Assembly: GCA_964006375.1 (NCBI GenBank)
Contig: OZ023262.1
Span: 192,942,907 to 193,006,906 of the forward strand
Direction: 5' to 3'
Source of the DNA: Tillus elongatus
Lineage: Eukaryota; Arthropoda; Insecta; Coleoptera; Cleridae
Length of the DNA: 64,000 bases
The position numbers and the translations under genes were made by a program. Below are positions 22,418 to 34,964 of the stretch, in pieces (position 1 is the first letter of the stretch; every line of letters starts with the position of its first letter). Below the pieces are notes generated by a model. The model had not been told where the DNA came from. It worked only from the letters and a program-made list of their open reading frames with translations, and ran no database searches.

Positions 22418-22758
22418 ATCTTTAACGTCGGTCTATTTCCGCGACGATGGCCAATCACCGACGCCAGGTAGCAGTTTCACTTCACTATCCTGGAAACTTT
22501 GCCAAACCCCTGCCTTTCTGTAAGGAGGGTAGGGATCTTTAATGTGCCCAACATCGCATGGACACGGGACCGACGGCTTTACACCCCCTGCGAAAGGCGG
22601 AACGTCCAGACATTCAACTTACGCGAATACAATGCCAGAACCGCGGTTGATGTTAATTGTTTAGTATGTACTGAAAAAGTGAAAGGAGCACCCTGGGATC
22701 GAACCCGGTACCTTTCGGTTAAGAGGCAAACGTTCTTACCACTGAACCACCAAGGCCC
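22418..22758 (-). repeat. tRNA-headed SINE, copy 4
   Basis: Complete in reverse orientation. The tRNA-like head is at the right end (complement of GGATCGAACCCGG at 22697 is the B box CCGGGTTCGATCC). The body has GATGGCCAATCACCGACGCC and CCCCTGCGAAAGGCGGAACG. The low-numbered end near 22418 is the SINE 3' end. Confidence 0.85.
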
Positions 22759-22829
22759 TTATTGAATAATTGTAATCGAACTTTTTTCGTAACTCAATTA
22801 TTTATAATAATAGGGGTTATTATTACAAA

Positions 22830-22885
22830 ACATAAAAATTCGCTACTACAACGCAATTGCTGCGTCCTGACTTTTAATAATGGTT
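22830..22885 (+). repeat. Isolated MITE terminal motif
   Basis: AAATTCGCTACTACAACGCA followed by ATTGCTGCGTCCTGAC matches the end shared by the MITE and composite copies. No second end nearby. Confidence 0.55.
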
Positions 22886-23649
22886 CAAGAAATTTGTCAG
22901 TCGCAGTGAGAAGCATACCTGCGCAGGCTTTTCAAATTAACAAAAATTGTGACTTCCTCAAACAATTTATCTATTTTTTATTCCTCTGAACTTCCTTTAT
23001 ATTCTAAAGAATAGGGATACCGGAAAATGTGAACAATATAAAAATGATAATAATACAGCGACATCTATAAGAAAGAAGACCTGTATCGAGAATTATTCTT
23101 TTCCCGGGGTGAATCTGAATATTTAAAATTACGTCCTGATCCGATTATATTCACGGCATTTTGTTCGAACCCGATGTTCTTCACGCTTGTTTCGATTCCT
23201 ACATAATTCATGTATGTTAATGGGACAGAAATGTCGGAATCAGCGAGGGTAATAGCCAGTAGCTGTCTCTCACGCTGCTGTGCCAAATAGTTGCAATTTA
23301 CCGATGACAATTCGTAATTAATTCAAACAGACATACTGAAATACTGGAGATTTGTGCAATGGTGCACGGACAAAAGTCCCGGGAATCGTTTTAATCATTT
23401 AATGATTACAATTATTGACTTGCTTACCATTTAACATGTTTGTCTTGAAACACATACTTGTGCTTCAGTAGACTTTTTAAATCTAATCAACTAACAACTT
23501 GTTTTAATTGGCTCTGCACCATCACAAACCCACTGGTTTTTGACGCATGATCTATGCACATAATTTCATACTGTTGACGTTCTTGATTTGTTGACATCGG
23601 GAAATTTCGACATAATTATATCAACAGAATGACAGGATAGTAGTCAAAA
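22886..23649. other. No gene seen
   Basis: No recognised feature. Confidence 0.4.
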
Positions 23650-25313
23650 GTATATTATTCAATTTAACTTTGTTGCGCTGTTATCACAAGTCGCCAAAAA
23701 GAATTTAGTCTGTCAACTTGTAAATAGCATAAGTTGTAAGTCGAAGTAAATAGTGCTGCAAATTGCATTATTATTCAATTTAACTTTGTTGCGCTGTTAT
23801 CACAAGTCGCCAAAAAGATTTTAGTCTGTCAACTTGTAAATGCAAATTGAATTAATATTCAATTTAACTTTGTTGCGCTGTTATCACAAGTCGCCAAAAA
23901 GAATTTAGTCTGTCAACTTGAAAATAGCATAAGCTGTAAGTCGAAGTAAATAGTGCTGCAAATTGAATTATTATTCAATTTAACTTTCCAATATTCACTT
24001 AGTTTGTTGCGCTGTTATCACAAGTCGCCAAAAAGAATTTAGACTGTCAACTTGTAAATAGCATAAGCTGTAAGTCGAAGTAAATAGTGCTGCAAATTGA
24101 ATTATTATTCAATTTAACTTTCCAATATTCACTTAGTTTGTTGTGCTGTTATCACAAGTCGCCAAAAAGAATTTAGTCTGTCAACTTGAAAATAGCATAA
24201 GCTGTAAGTCGAAGTAAATAGTGCTGCAAATTGAATTATTATTCAATTTAACTTTCCAATATTCACTTAGTTTGTTGCGCTGTTATCACAAGTCGCCAAA
24301 AAGAATTTAGTCTGTCAACTTGTAAATAGCATAAGTTGTAAGTCGAAGTAAATAGTGCTGCAAATTGAATTATTATTCAATTTAACTTTCCAATATTCAC
24401 TTAGTTTGTTGCGCTGTTATCACAAGTCGCCAAAAAGAATTTAGTCTGTCAACTTGTAAATAGCATAAGTTGTAAGTCGAAGTAAATAGTGCGGCAAATT
24501 GAATTATTATCCAATTTAACTTTCCAATATTCACTTAGTTTGTTGCGCTGTTATCACAAGTCGCCAAAAAGAATTTAGTCTGTCAACTTGTAAATAGCAT
24601 AAGTTGTAAGTCGAAGTAAATAGTGCTGCAAATTGAATTATTATTCAATTTAACTTTCCAATATTCACTTAGTTTGTTGCGCTGTTATCACAAGTCGCCA
24701 AAAAGAATTTAGTCTGTCAACTTGTAAATAGCATAAGCTGTAAGTCGAAGTAAATAGTGCTGCAAATTGAATTATTATTCAATTTAACTTTCCAATATTC
24801 ACTTAGTTTGTTGCGCTGTTATCACAAGTCGCCAAAAAGAATTTAGTCTGTCAACTTGAAAATAGCATAAGCTGTAAGTCGAAGTAAATAGTGCTGCAAA
24901 TTGAATTATTATTCAATTTAACTTTCCAATATTCACTTAGTTTGTTGCGCTGTTATCACAAGTCGCCAAAAAGAATTTAGTCTGTCAACTTGTAAATAGC
25001 ATAAGTTGTAAGTCGAAGTAAATAGTGCTGCAAATTGAATTATTATTCAATTTAACTTTCCAATATTCACTTAGTTTGTTGCGCTGTTATCACAAGTCGC
25101 CAAAAAGAATTTAGTCTGTCAACTTGTAAATAGCATAAGTTGTAAGTCGAAGTAAATAGTGCGGCAAATTGAATTATTATTCAATTTAACTTTCCAATAT
25201 TCACTTAGTTTGTTGCGCTGTTATCACAAGTCGCCAAAAAGAATTTAGTCTGTCAACTTGTAAATAGCATAAGTTGTAAGTCGAAGTAAATAGTGCGGCA
25301 AATTGAATCATAA
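23650..25313 (+). repeat. 134-bp satellite array, 13 units, with five-unit higher-order pattern
   Basis: Using GCGCTGTTATCACAAG as anchor, units start at 23675, 23791, 23875, 24009, 24143, 24277, 24411, 24545, 24679, 24813, 24947, 25081 and 25215. The first two spacings are irregular (116, 84) because of internal deletions; the remaining ten are exactly 134. Three variable positions (CTTGTAAA/CTTGAAAA, AAGTTG/AAGCTG, GTGCTGC/GTGCGGC) recur with a period of five units. No coding sequence. The array runs straight into the GACA-rich element at 25314. Confidence 0.97.
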
Positions 25314-26185
25314 CTTCCACATAGCAGTGAAAATCCACTCTTCTCAGAAACACATTCCCATGGAATGAACTTAGGGTCCCTGACTTGACCACATAGGAAA
25401 TATTCATATTCATGTACCCATAAACTTCTGAAACTTATATTACTCGAATTTTAACGAAAAAATGTCGATTTTTACCAAACCACCCCTCATTTGGCCTCTA
25501 CCCCCTAAAGTGATATTACGCAAAAACAATTAGAAGTGTTATTTTGTCGGGTGCTAACTAAATACCAAATTTGAACATGATATCTCAATTCGTTCAAAAG
25601 TTATTGCGCTTACTAACAGATAGACGTACAGGCCGACAGACCGACTGACCGCCAGAAACTTTCGTTCCAGAATCAAGTTTTCTATATGTTTTGAGAATTT
25701 TACGCCGTTTAAGCAAAAAAAAATGTCAGCCATATTACAACCCCACACATTCAACCTCTAATTTAATTTCAGCACAGAATACCCGATTTTTAATGAAATT
25801 GAAAGTTGTTTAGTAAACAAACCCTAAAACGTTATATTACTTGAGTTATAACGAAAAAATGTCAACTTTCACTAAATAATACCATATTCGTCCCCCACCC
25901 CCTAGAGCGATTTTACCCAAAAACAATCCGAATCATTCGTTTGTGGGGTGCTAACTGTATACCAAATTTGCAGACTGTATCTAAATTCGTTCTTATCGTT
26001 ATCGTGGTTACAAACAGACAGACATACAGACAGATGTACAAGCATATAGACCGACAAACAAAACCTTTTTTCGCCCAAATTATGTTTTCTATATGTTTTG
26101 GCACTTTACAACGTTTAAGCGAAAATTTTTTGTTGGAAATTTTGTCCGATGTCATAGTTCCACAGGTATTGACGATGTGGAAGTA
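25314..26185 (+). repeat. GACA-rich dispersed element, two internal units
   Basis: Starts ATAACTTCCACATAGC and contains two diverged ~370-base subunits, each with CCCCCTAAAG/CCCCCTAGAG, a TTCGTTC..AAGTTAT phrase, a run of CAGACAGA-type repeats, and TTTTCTATATGTTTTG. The same element occurs at 28907-29690 and 59604-61140. Sequences with such GACA-type tracts are widespread in arthropod genomes. No coding frame is preserved between copies. Confidence 0.8.
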
Positions 26186-26265
26186 AAAATTACTAGGTAG
26201 CTAAAAAAAATGAGACCACCTCTAAGAAAGCGGCAAAAGAGAAAAAATATAATGGATTTAAAAAA

Positions 26266-26830
<565 letters not shown>

Positions 26831-27440
26831 AGTGTCAAGAAGTAGCAGAAAAAATATTTTGAAAATTTTATAATTTTTCTTCTTGAAACGTTGCGATTTG
26901 AAACGTCAAAATTTGCAATATTCCGACAACGAATTTGAAGTAAATACGGATTATGTCGAAAAAATCTGTTAATAAGTAAGCGGGTTTCACAGAGCCTAAA
27001 GTTTCAGCTTCAACCACCAATGTACCAATGTCCTTCACTTTGCTAAAATATTTGCCGAAAATCCATTTCAATAGACCCTCTTTCTGGTGCTTCGGCAGTA
27101 GTTTCCGCTATAGAGTTCATGGTTTATTAGTCTATATTTTAGCAAATTTTCGTAGCAAAATTCCTTATTAAGAAGACCGCGACTTATGAATTTTGAAAAG
27201 GTTTCTTCAAATGACCACGAACTAGAACCCCTAAAACCTCTATATGGCGTCAATTACAGTTTTACCTGTTTACACATATACAGAGTGACGCATTGCTAGG
27301 GTAAAGCTCAATATATCCGTTATTATACAAAATATGAGGAAAACGTATATACGTTAATTATAGGGTGTCTCGAGCTGTTTCTTATAAACCTATTTTGACA
27401 ATTACAGGCTGGCCCATAAGTCATTGGTGATACACGCTAT
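26831..27440 (+). repeat. Long form of the composite repeat, interior
   Basis: Carries in one orientation the blocks found reversed at 16.1-16.7 kb: GAAACGTCAAAATTTG, GAAGACCGCGACTTATGAAT, GTGACGCATTGCTAGGGTAAAG and CTGGCCCATAAGTCATTGG. No protein. Confidence 0.6.
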
Positions 27441-27856
27441 ATTTTTTTAATAGAACACCCCTTATGTTATTGCATTTTTGTGTTTTTCATCAAATTATAA
27501 TTCATGTTTGTAGGGAAAAAAATGATATCGTTCACCGTTTTTGAGTTATTTCAATTGTTTTGCAACTTTTCACGTTTTTGGCACATATTTAAAACGTATA
27601 TCACAAATTGTGATATGGCGTGTTTATCAATAGATAGCGGAGCCCCATGGAAATGACGCATTCGGAGAGCTGTTTGTTTGTATTACTTGTCGAAAAAATC
27701 GAGCTGCCGTTTACAGGCACTCTCAAATAATTTGAAAAGTTTTCGCAGAAATGTTTTTAGTGTTTCCGTAGAAATAATTTTTTGTAAGATTTTTGTAATA
27801 GGTTGGTAATGAATAATAAATATTTTGTAAGTTATCGTAAAAAAAGAGTTGTCGAA

Positions 27857-27859
<3 letters not shown>
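27441..27859. other. No gene seen
   Basis: AT-rich; partly repeat-like (TTTTTGTAAGATTTTTG) but not assignable. Confidence 0.35.

Positions 27860-27940
<81 letters not shown>
27860..27940. repeat. (TA)n microsatellite
   Basis: About 40 TA units; first tract of the 449-base duplication. Confidence 0.96.
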
Positions 27941-28654
<714 letters not shown>

Positions 28655-28690
28655 TTACGAAAATTCGCTACCATAACGCATTTTCTGCGT

Positions 28691-28906
28691 CCCGAACTTT
28701 TATTTTATGAGGGTGTATGTATAGTTAACTGTTTTATGGTTACTACTTGAAGAAAATTTTCAAATGTCTCAAAATCGGGTTCGCGTCATAGGCGAATATT
28801 TTCTATGCAAATTCGATAAAAAAGTGGTTACAACGAAAATCTAAGAAAAAAAACACAAGATGGTGCTAACCAAAATCCGATAAAAAATTCGTTCCATAAA
28901 AATTTT
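28691..28906. other. No gene seen
   Basis: AT-rich, nothing recognised. Confidence 0.35.
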
Positions 28907-29690
28907 GTAAAAAATCACAACTTCCACATAGCTGTGATAATCTACTCTCCTCAGAAAGACATACTCATGAAATAAATTTAGGGTCCATGACTTCATCACA
29001 AAGAAAGTATTCGTATTCCTGTACCCATAATTTTCTGAAACGTTATATTACTAGAGTTTTAACGAAAAGATGTCAATTTTCCCCAAATCACCCCTCTACC
29101 AACTTAAGCAATCTTAGCCAAAAACAATTCGAAGCGTTCCTTTGTCGAGTGCTAACTGGATACTAAATTTGAAGATTGTATCTCAATTCGTTCGAAAGTT
29201 ATTGTGCCTACTAACAGACAGCCGTACAGGCCGACAGACAAAAAAATTTTGTGTCAGAATCAAATTTTCTATTTATTTTGAGAATTTCTACGCCGTTTTA
29301 GCAAAAAAATAATTGAAATTTTTGTCACCGATGTTCCACCTCACCCATTCAACCCCTAATTTAATTTCATCACAGAATACCAGCTTTTTGATGAAATTTA
29401 AAGTTTTCAAATAAACAATTCCTAAAATGTTATCTTGTCAATTTTAACCAAATCACCCGATAATCACCCCCTACCCCTCCTGAAGCGATTTTACCCAAAA
29501 ACATTCCGAACCGTTCGTTTGTCGGATATACCAAATTTGATGATTATATCTCAATTCGTTCTAAAGTTATCGTGGCTACTAGCAGACAGGCATACAGACC
29601 GACAGATTGACAAACAGATACAAAACATTTTCGTCCCGAAATCATACTATACGTTTTAACACTTTTTACGACTTTTAAGCGACATGACAA
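28907..29690 (+). repeat. GACA-rich dispersed element, second copy
   Basis: Starts CACAACTTCCACATAGCTG and carries two subunits with GACAGACAAAAAA and CAGACCGACAGATTGACA tracts. Collinear with 25314-26185 and 59604-61140. Confidence 0.8.
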
Positions 29691-29945
29691 CTACATGATT
29701 TCGTATTGATTCAATTTTTATCTGTCTGAGGATGCTGTCAAGCAGCGAAACTAGTCACAGAAACGTTGAAGAACATCCTAGAACATCTAAAATTCAGACG
29801 AGCCGCTTGCTCCAGTTAGCTTACGCGCTAGCTACGTCCTTCACATACAGAAACGAAACCCAACAGTGAAGGCAGAGAAGTAGTCTCCAAATCTGTATGT
29901 GGACCAGTTTCACCAAGTAAGGGCAACAACAATCAATCAATTTAG
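29691..29945 (+). repeat. Penelope-like terminal/UTR fragment
   Basis: Contains a hammerhead-like motif at its start. Its 3' part (AGAAGTAGTCTCCA, then GTTTCACCAAGTAAGGGCAACAAC) is the reverse complement of sequence beside the Penelope GIY-YIG relic at 43.1-43.2 kb and of 39.72 kb, and related to 52.9-53.1 kb. The link to Penelope rests on that neighbourhood. No coding sequence is present in this piece. Confidence 0.5.
29721..29761 (+). ncRNA. Hammerhead ribozyme candidate in Penelope-type sequence
   Basis: Stem I TCTGT (29721-29725) pairs with ACAGA (29757-29761). The core CTGAGGA is at 29726-29732. An extra T (29733) precedes stem II GCTG...CAGC (29734-29746), followed by GAAA (29747-29750). 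Stem III is again a loopless palindrome, ACTAGT, and the cleavage triplet is GTC (29754-29756), with the cut after 29756. The extra T between core and stem II departs from the consensus and may weaken or abolish activity. Penelope-like elements are known to carry such type I hammerheads in their terminal repeats. Confidence 0.5.
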
Positions 29946-31300
29946 TATACTTAAAAAAATCTCAAAATGGTAGCACTGTGAGGATAAAAGGTTTTAACAG
30001 CGAAACTGCTAAAGTTAGGGATATGACATGTTTTACATTCTAGGCGATAGTAATTATGTACAGTTTTTCTCTTAAATTGCCATGGTCCGAAGAGTCTCAG
30101 GTTCTACACCCTGTATACATCTGTCTACTTTACAAAAGTTATTCCGTTGTGGGCTGTAGAGCGTTTTCGTCTTTGAAGCTCGTTATAAAACCGTGTTAAG
30201 ACCAACGCGCACAGCTGATCTCATCAGGCGGGCAGGCGTTTTGCGCGGTGATGTATATCCAACACTATTTATTGTCTATTTATTTTGTTACGGTACATTA
30301 TTCAACTGTCTCACGTTCATGTAAAACACGGCTGACGCGATCTGAAAAGTGAAGACTGTAATGAACTTTTCCTGGCGTTACATAATCACGACTTGAAAAG
30401 TGAATTTTTGATGAATTAAATCCTAGGTTGAGACTGAAGACTTAAGATTAAGCCTATTATCCAATCGCAGAGGCGTTGAAGCTATTACGTTTGGTAATTC
30501 TTGATTCCTTAGGCTTGTTTCTTGTTTTGCTATACAAAAGTTTAGATTGTTTTAATATTTTAATTGCTAAAGATGAGGCGAGACAATGTAGCCATTCCAT
30601 CTGTGTACTCAGATGATGTGACTTCCGAAGAACGATTATAATTATAGTTTTAATGACACTATAATTTGTTCGGTTTAATGACGTTTCTAGTTTTAATATA
30701 ACATCCATCAACATTTCCCAGACGGCTTGTAGCACGCTAAAAAACCGCAATCAAAATACCTTAAGGTAGATAACAATAATCGTACCTGACGGCGTGGATT
30801 TTCGTCTGCCCCCAAGGGACAGTACCACAGTAAATTAACTTTGAAACAAGCAGAGTCACTTTGAAATTAGCATATCTATTTTTAGATATATTATACATAG
30901 AGCGTTTTCAGCATGTTTTTTTTTTTAATTGTTTGCGTTCAAACTTTGGCTAACGGATTTACAATTTAGACAGTTAAATACAATGGTAACACAAGCGACA
31001 ATATGAAACAAAATATTTTTATACAAATCTTATGCCATATACATAAACTAAAGATTTAGAAAAACCAATAATTTGAATTTTGTTTATTACAATCGCAGCC
31101 GCAAATAACTTTGAAAGAGATACTCTAAAATTATATTGTAAGTACAAATAAATTGACCCTTCTATATTATACTACCTACAATACTGTATAGAAAAAGATG
31201 CATAGCTATGCTATAGAATTTATATATCAGCATTGTGGCATCAAGTGCGTTATGCTAACGAATTCGAATCACATAATATCAACAGAAGAAAAAAAATTAG
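29946..31300. other. No gene seen
   Basis: About 1.3 kb with no recognisable element. It may be single-copy DNA. Confidence 0.4.
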
Positions 31301-31304
31301 AAAA

Positions 31305-31352
31305 GTTTGGGACGCAGCAAGTGCGTTATCGTCGTGAATTTTCATAAGAATT
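31305..31352 (+). repeat. Isolated MITE terminal motif
   Basis: GGGACGCAGCAAGTGCGTTA followed by TCGTCGTGAATTTTCAT; no partner end found within 1 kb. Confidence 0.6.
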
Positions 31353-32779
31353 ATAAACCTTTAATATATTAGTAATTTAGACTTATATTAAAAGTTATAA
31401 AAAGTTACTTTACTTAATTAGGAACAGTAAAAAATTAGGTAAAGAAGGGCAGGCAAAACCACCTCTAACATAAATATTTATACAGTAACTTGGATACAAA
31501 ACTCAAACAAAACAATTGATAAACACCAAATATACTCAACAAAAGATACACTAGAAAGCTGGGGATACAAAAATTCCTGTGCTTCATGCATCGAGGGTGA
31601 CTATATGCATACAGAAGTTGAAAAAGAATCCCCAGGACGCAGAGGGTTTCTACCCCCAATAATACGGGGGGTTACCCTTTCCCTTGTGCCACCACCTTCA
31701 AAGCATAAAGCATAAGAAAGAATTCATGGGAACAACCCCAAAAAAGTCACGGGAAAAACGTATTGTGCGGGGTAGGCTACGTTTGAAGGAGGCATTGTGC
31801 AAAATGTGGAAAAGGTATCTTTCAAAGTGCGACGAAGTCGTTTTTTAGCGTTTTCCGCTCTTGCTTCCTCGCCGCCCAGCACCGCTATTAATCTTGGTCC
31901 CTTAACTTTCTTGTGGGTTGTTTGCAAAAAATGTGTCATGTGGCTTGTACATCCAAGGAGGGTTCTAAGAATGTTTCTGACAATAAATTATAAACACCCT
32001 CCGTGCAGTAAACCGAAAATTTACCAAAAATACATTCCACTTCGTCGCCTATAGTGTTTGTTTTTTCAGATAATATAGAATACAGCACTACATTAAATCG
32101 GTTCACTTGCATTTTTGTTTCTTTTTCATTTTTATATTACATATATAAGCACAATAAAAGTATAATTAAGGGGGGCCCTTAATTAACATCGTGGCAACAC
32201 CAACTTAAAAAGTAGAGAAGTTATTCATAGCGCTTTAGCAGTCATAAACTTAATCTTATCATCATGTCACAGTCTGATAAAATACATTTATAAGATTTAA
32301 TAAAAAACAACAGTTTCGTAATTTGTTAAGAGGTTATGGAGAAGTGATGGAACGTCGAACCCACTGTAGCACAGCATAATATTATTAGGTTGCGACTGTG
32401 CTCACCACATGTCGCATGCACGCGACAGTGCAAAAATAGGTAGCCGCATTCCTATCTCTCTAGTAATTGTCATTCATGTCTGAAATCCAAATTTGAGGCT
32501 AAATTTCCAATTCGATATTGACAATTGACAATAAATGACATTACCACAGAATGGCAAATGCCAGCGGAGCTCCAGCACAGACGCAGTCTAACAACGTTGT
32601 CAGATAAAGTAAATTAGGACTGGAGGGATAAATTAAAAATCATGAGAAATAGGTAATTCGAAATTTGCAGCTATGGATTACGATATTTTTTTAACTAACT
32701 GATAAAATTAAATTTTATAAATACACTTTAAACAAATTTCTACCAGCTGACTAAAATATACGATTAAGGTAGCTGATTC
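31353..32779. other. No gene seen
   Basis: No recognised coding region. A short G-run/C-run part near 31655-31700 and a cysteine-containing minus-strand frame at 31465-31659 do not resemble a known family. Confidence 0.4.
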
Positions 32780-33095
32780 GGGAAAGTTGGTAAATAACCC
32801 CACGCCGAAAACTCAAAATATGACTGATTTCTGGGCGTGATACTCCAGCTTATAGGCAGCTTATTGGTGCGACAAGTTTCAGCCCAAGATTTGTTAATTC
32901 ATTGGCCATAATATCGTGTGGTACACTAGGGCAGACGTTGGATAGTACTAAGCGAATATCGGGTGTAATCAATGGTCGTGCTTGCAACTCTTGTTGATTT
33001 AAAACTATTAACCCATGATGGTTCATAAAAATGTCTACCCGATCCTTGTTTTTGAAAATATATGCATATTCTACTGTTCTAAATACCTGATCCAC
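32780..33095 (-). pseudogene. ORF1 (gag-like, RRM) fragment of a non-LTR retrotransposon
   Basis: Read leftward from 33095: MDQVFRTVEYAYIFKNKDRVDIF..., then RPLITPDIRLVLSNVCPSVP and NELTNLGLKLVAPIS. This order (a nucleic-acid-binding strand, a short loop, LISNVCP.IPH and LGLKLVSPI) is that of the RRM-like domain in ORF1 of Tx1/L1-type and related arthropod LINEs, as I remember the family. After a stop at about 32850, a shifted frame reads SHILSFRRGV, the next conserved piece (usually MSFRRQV). ORF1 proteins bind the element RNA in a cytoplasmic particle. Only about 100 codons remain and no ORF2 is adjacent, so this is a dead fragment. Identification is from motif memory, not from alignment. 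Confidence 0.55.
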
Positions 33096-33325
33096 ATATT
33101 ACTTTTGGTGGTAATTTGGATCTTAAAGCGAAAATGTATTTTTATAATTTTGCACCTATAGAATTGAAGATGATGGCTTGCTCTTTGAACGGGAATCTAA
33201 TCTGATTTACAACTTTAGAATAGAACATGGTTGGTACCATACTTTGACTATTTTCCTGTCGGTAAAACCTGCAAAGGCTCTCCAGTCAGAACTATGTGTT
33301 GATTGTGTTTTATATTTAAAAAAAA
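33096..33325. other. No gene seen
   Basis: Possibly more of the LINE fragment upstream of ORF1 but unreadable. Confidence 0.3.
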
Positions 33326-34400
33326 GTCTGGACGCATAAAGTGCGTTATGGTAGTGAATTTTCATAAAAATGTTTTTAATATCAAATTTTTTTTTAGTAA
33401 AAGCTGGCATTCAATTTGGTTACCAGCGTAACCTATGTACTGGAAACAGGGTACCATATTTCCTTTAAATAACTTTATTGCTTGAAAAAGTACAACAATT
33501 TTCCGAAAATAAATATAAATGTTCCCGGCATCTGATTTTCATGGCCAACGAACTTCTTAAAGCTATTTACCCACCTACCAATATATAATTATTCACAAAA
33601 ATCTTCTCGACAAAACTTCCAAAAAATTTTTTTTCGTGAAAATCTGCAACCAATTTTTTCACGAATATCTGAAAGCATTTTTTTACAATAATTTATTTAA
33701 TATTTATAATTTAATATTTATAATTACCAACTTTTCACAAAAATTTTACAAACAATGGAAACACAAAAAAATTCTATACCGGACATTTTTTTCACGAATA
33801 ATATAAACGAAAATCACTCTGAATGCGTCATTTTCATGGTGAAAACGCCGAATGATAATTTTTTATATCTGCTAAACGGATGAAATAATTGAAATCACTC
33901 GAAAACGCCGTATGATAATTTTTTATATATGCTAAACGGATGAAATAATTGAAATCACTCGAAAACGATGTACCATATCAACTTTTTTAGAAACATGCAT
34001 TATAGTTCGCTGGAAAATGCAAAAATTCAATAATATAAGAGGTGACCGATTTAAAAAAGAAAATTGGTATCACAAACGTCTTATGCGCCACCCGTAATTG
34101 TCGAAATAATTTGGTAGGATGCAGTACCAGATACCCTATAATTAACGTATACAATTTTTTGTAGTAGCGGCAATATTGAGCTTTACCGTAGAAATGCGTC
34201 ACCCTGTATCCATGTAAACAGATGAAAACTGAAACTAACACTGTATGTGGGTTCCAAGTTCGCGCTCATTTGAAAAAATCTTTTAGAAATCCAAAAGTTG
34301 GGGGTCTCCTCAATAGCGATTTTTTTCTACGAAATTTCGCTAAAAATTATACAGTATTAAAGCATACTAGTGGACTGGTGCAGGGGTCGAAATTCGATCG
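33326..34400 (+). repeat. Composite repeat, long form, with left terminal motif
   Basis: Starts GTCTGGACGCATAAAGTGCG. The MITE interior (CAATTTGGTTACCAGCGTAA) follows to about 33560, then A-rich filler, then the blocks CTTATGCGCCA, GAAATGCGTCACCCTGTATC and GTTCGCGCTCATTTGAAAAA. The right end of the MITE part is lost. Confidence 0.6.
33841..33960. repeat. 60-bp tandem duplication
   Basis: 33841-33900 and 33901-33960 differ at only two positions. The unit starts GAAAACGCCG. Confidence 0.96.
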
Positions 34401-34789
34401 CAATTCATTACGTTTTGAAGTTTAAACGTTATTGATGTTCTTTTGTCATAGACTGGCCACAGAGTTTTATGTGACATTTCACGTATTAATTAACGGTCAG
34501 CTCAGGATTGGGGGAATCCGGCTGTCTAATTAAAACACATCATTGTTTACACTATTTGTAAAACATATTGCACATACGTTTTATCTCTCTGCACGCCTCC
34601 ATATGAACTTTAACTACGCCAAATCTGACAGTCCTTTGTAAGCGCGATCAGCTTAAAAAGGGGTACAACATTTTCTCTTCACTCTATAACTAAAAGGTTC
34701 TCTGAAATGAATTTTCAAAACTTAATCTTTGCCATTAGTATACAATATATCTGGTTATTCACACAAAATATTCTGTTTTTGTGCGTTTC
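34401..34789. other. No gene seen
   Basis: No recognised feature. Confidence 0.35.
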
Positions 34790-34964
34790 TCTGGTCATCA
34801 GTGGCACCCTGTTTTTTTTTCTTTTAACTTTTTTTTTAAATGCCTATAACTATTTATCTTTTAACTTACAGTTCTAAATTTCGACATGCTGGTTTACTTT
34901 TTATGATATAAATCCGCGTACCAAAGTTGGTTGCCATAACTTTGTTATTGTCAGAGAAATTTAG
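34790..34964 (-). repeat. Composite repeat, arm B reversed, interrupted by a transposon
   Basis: Reads in reverse the arm B order (CTGGTCATCAGTGGCACC, AAATGCCTATAAC, TGGTTGCCATAACTTTGTTA) and stops abruptly at the TA where the element at 34965 is inserted. Confidence 0.6.

Noticed and set aside
23650..25313. Possible CRISPR-like array
   Set aside because: The whole 134-bp unit is conserved with no variable spacers, so it is a satellite; the setting is also eukaryotic.
25201..25413. Minus-strand frame across the satellite edge
   Set aside because: It spans the junction of satellite and element and is not kept at the equivalent junction near 59.6 kb.
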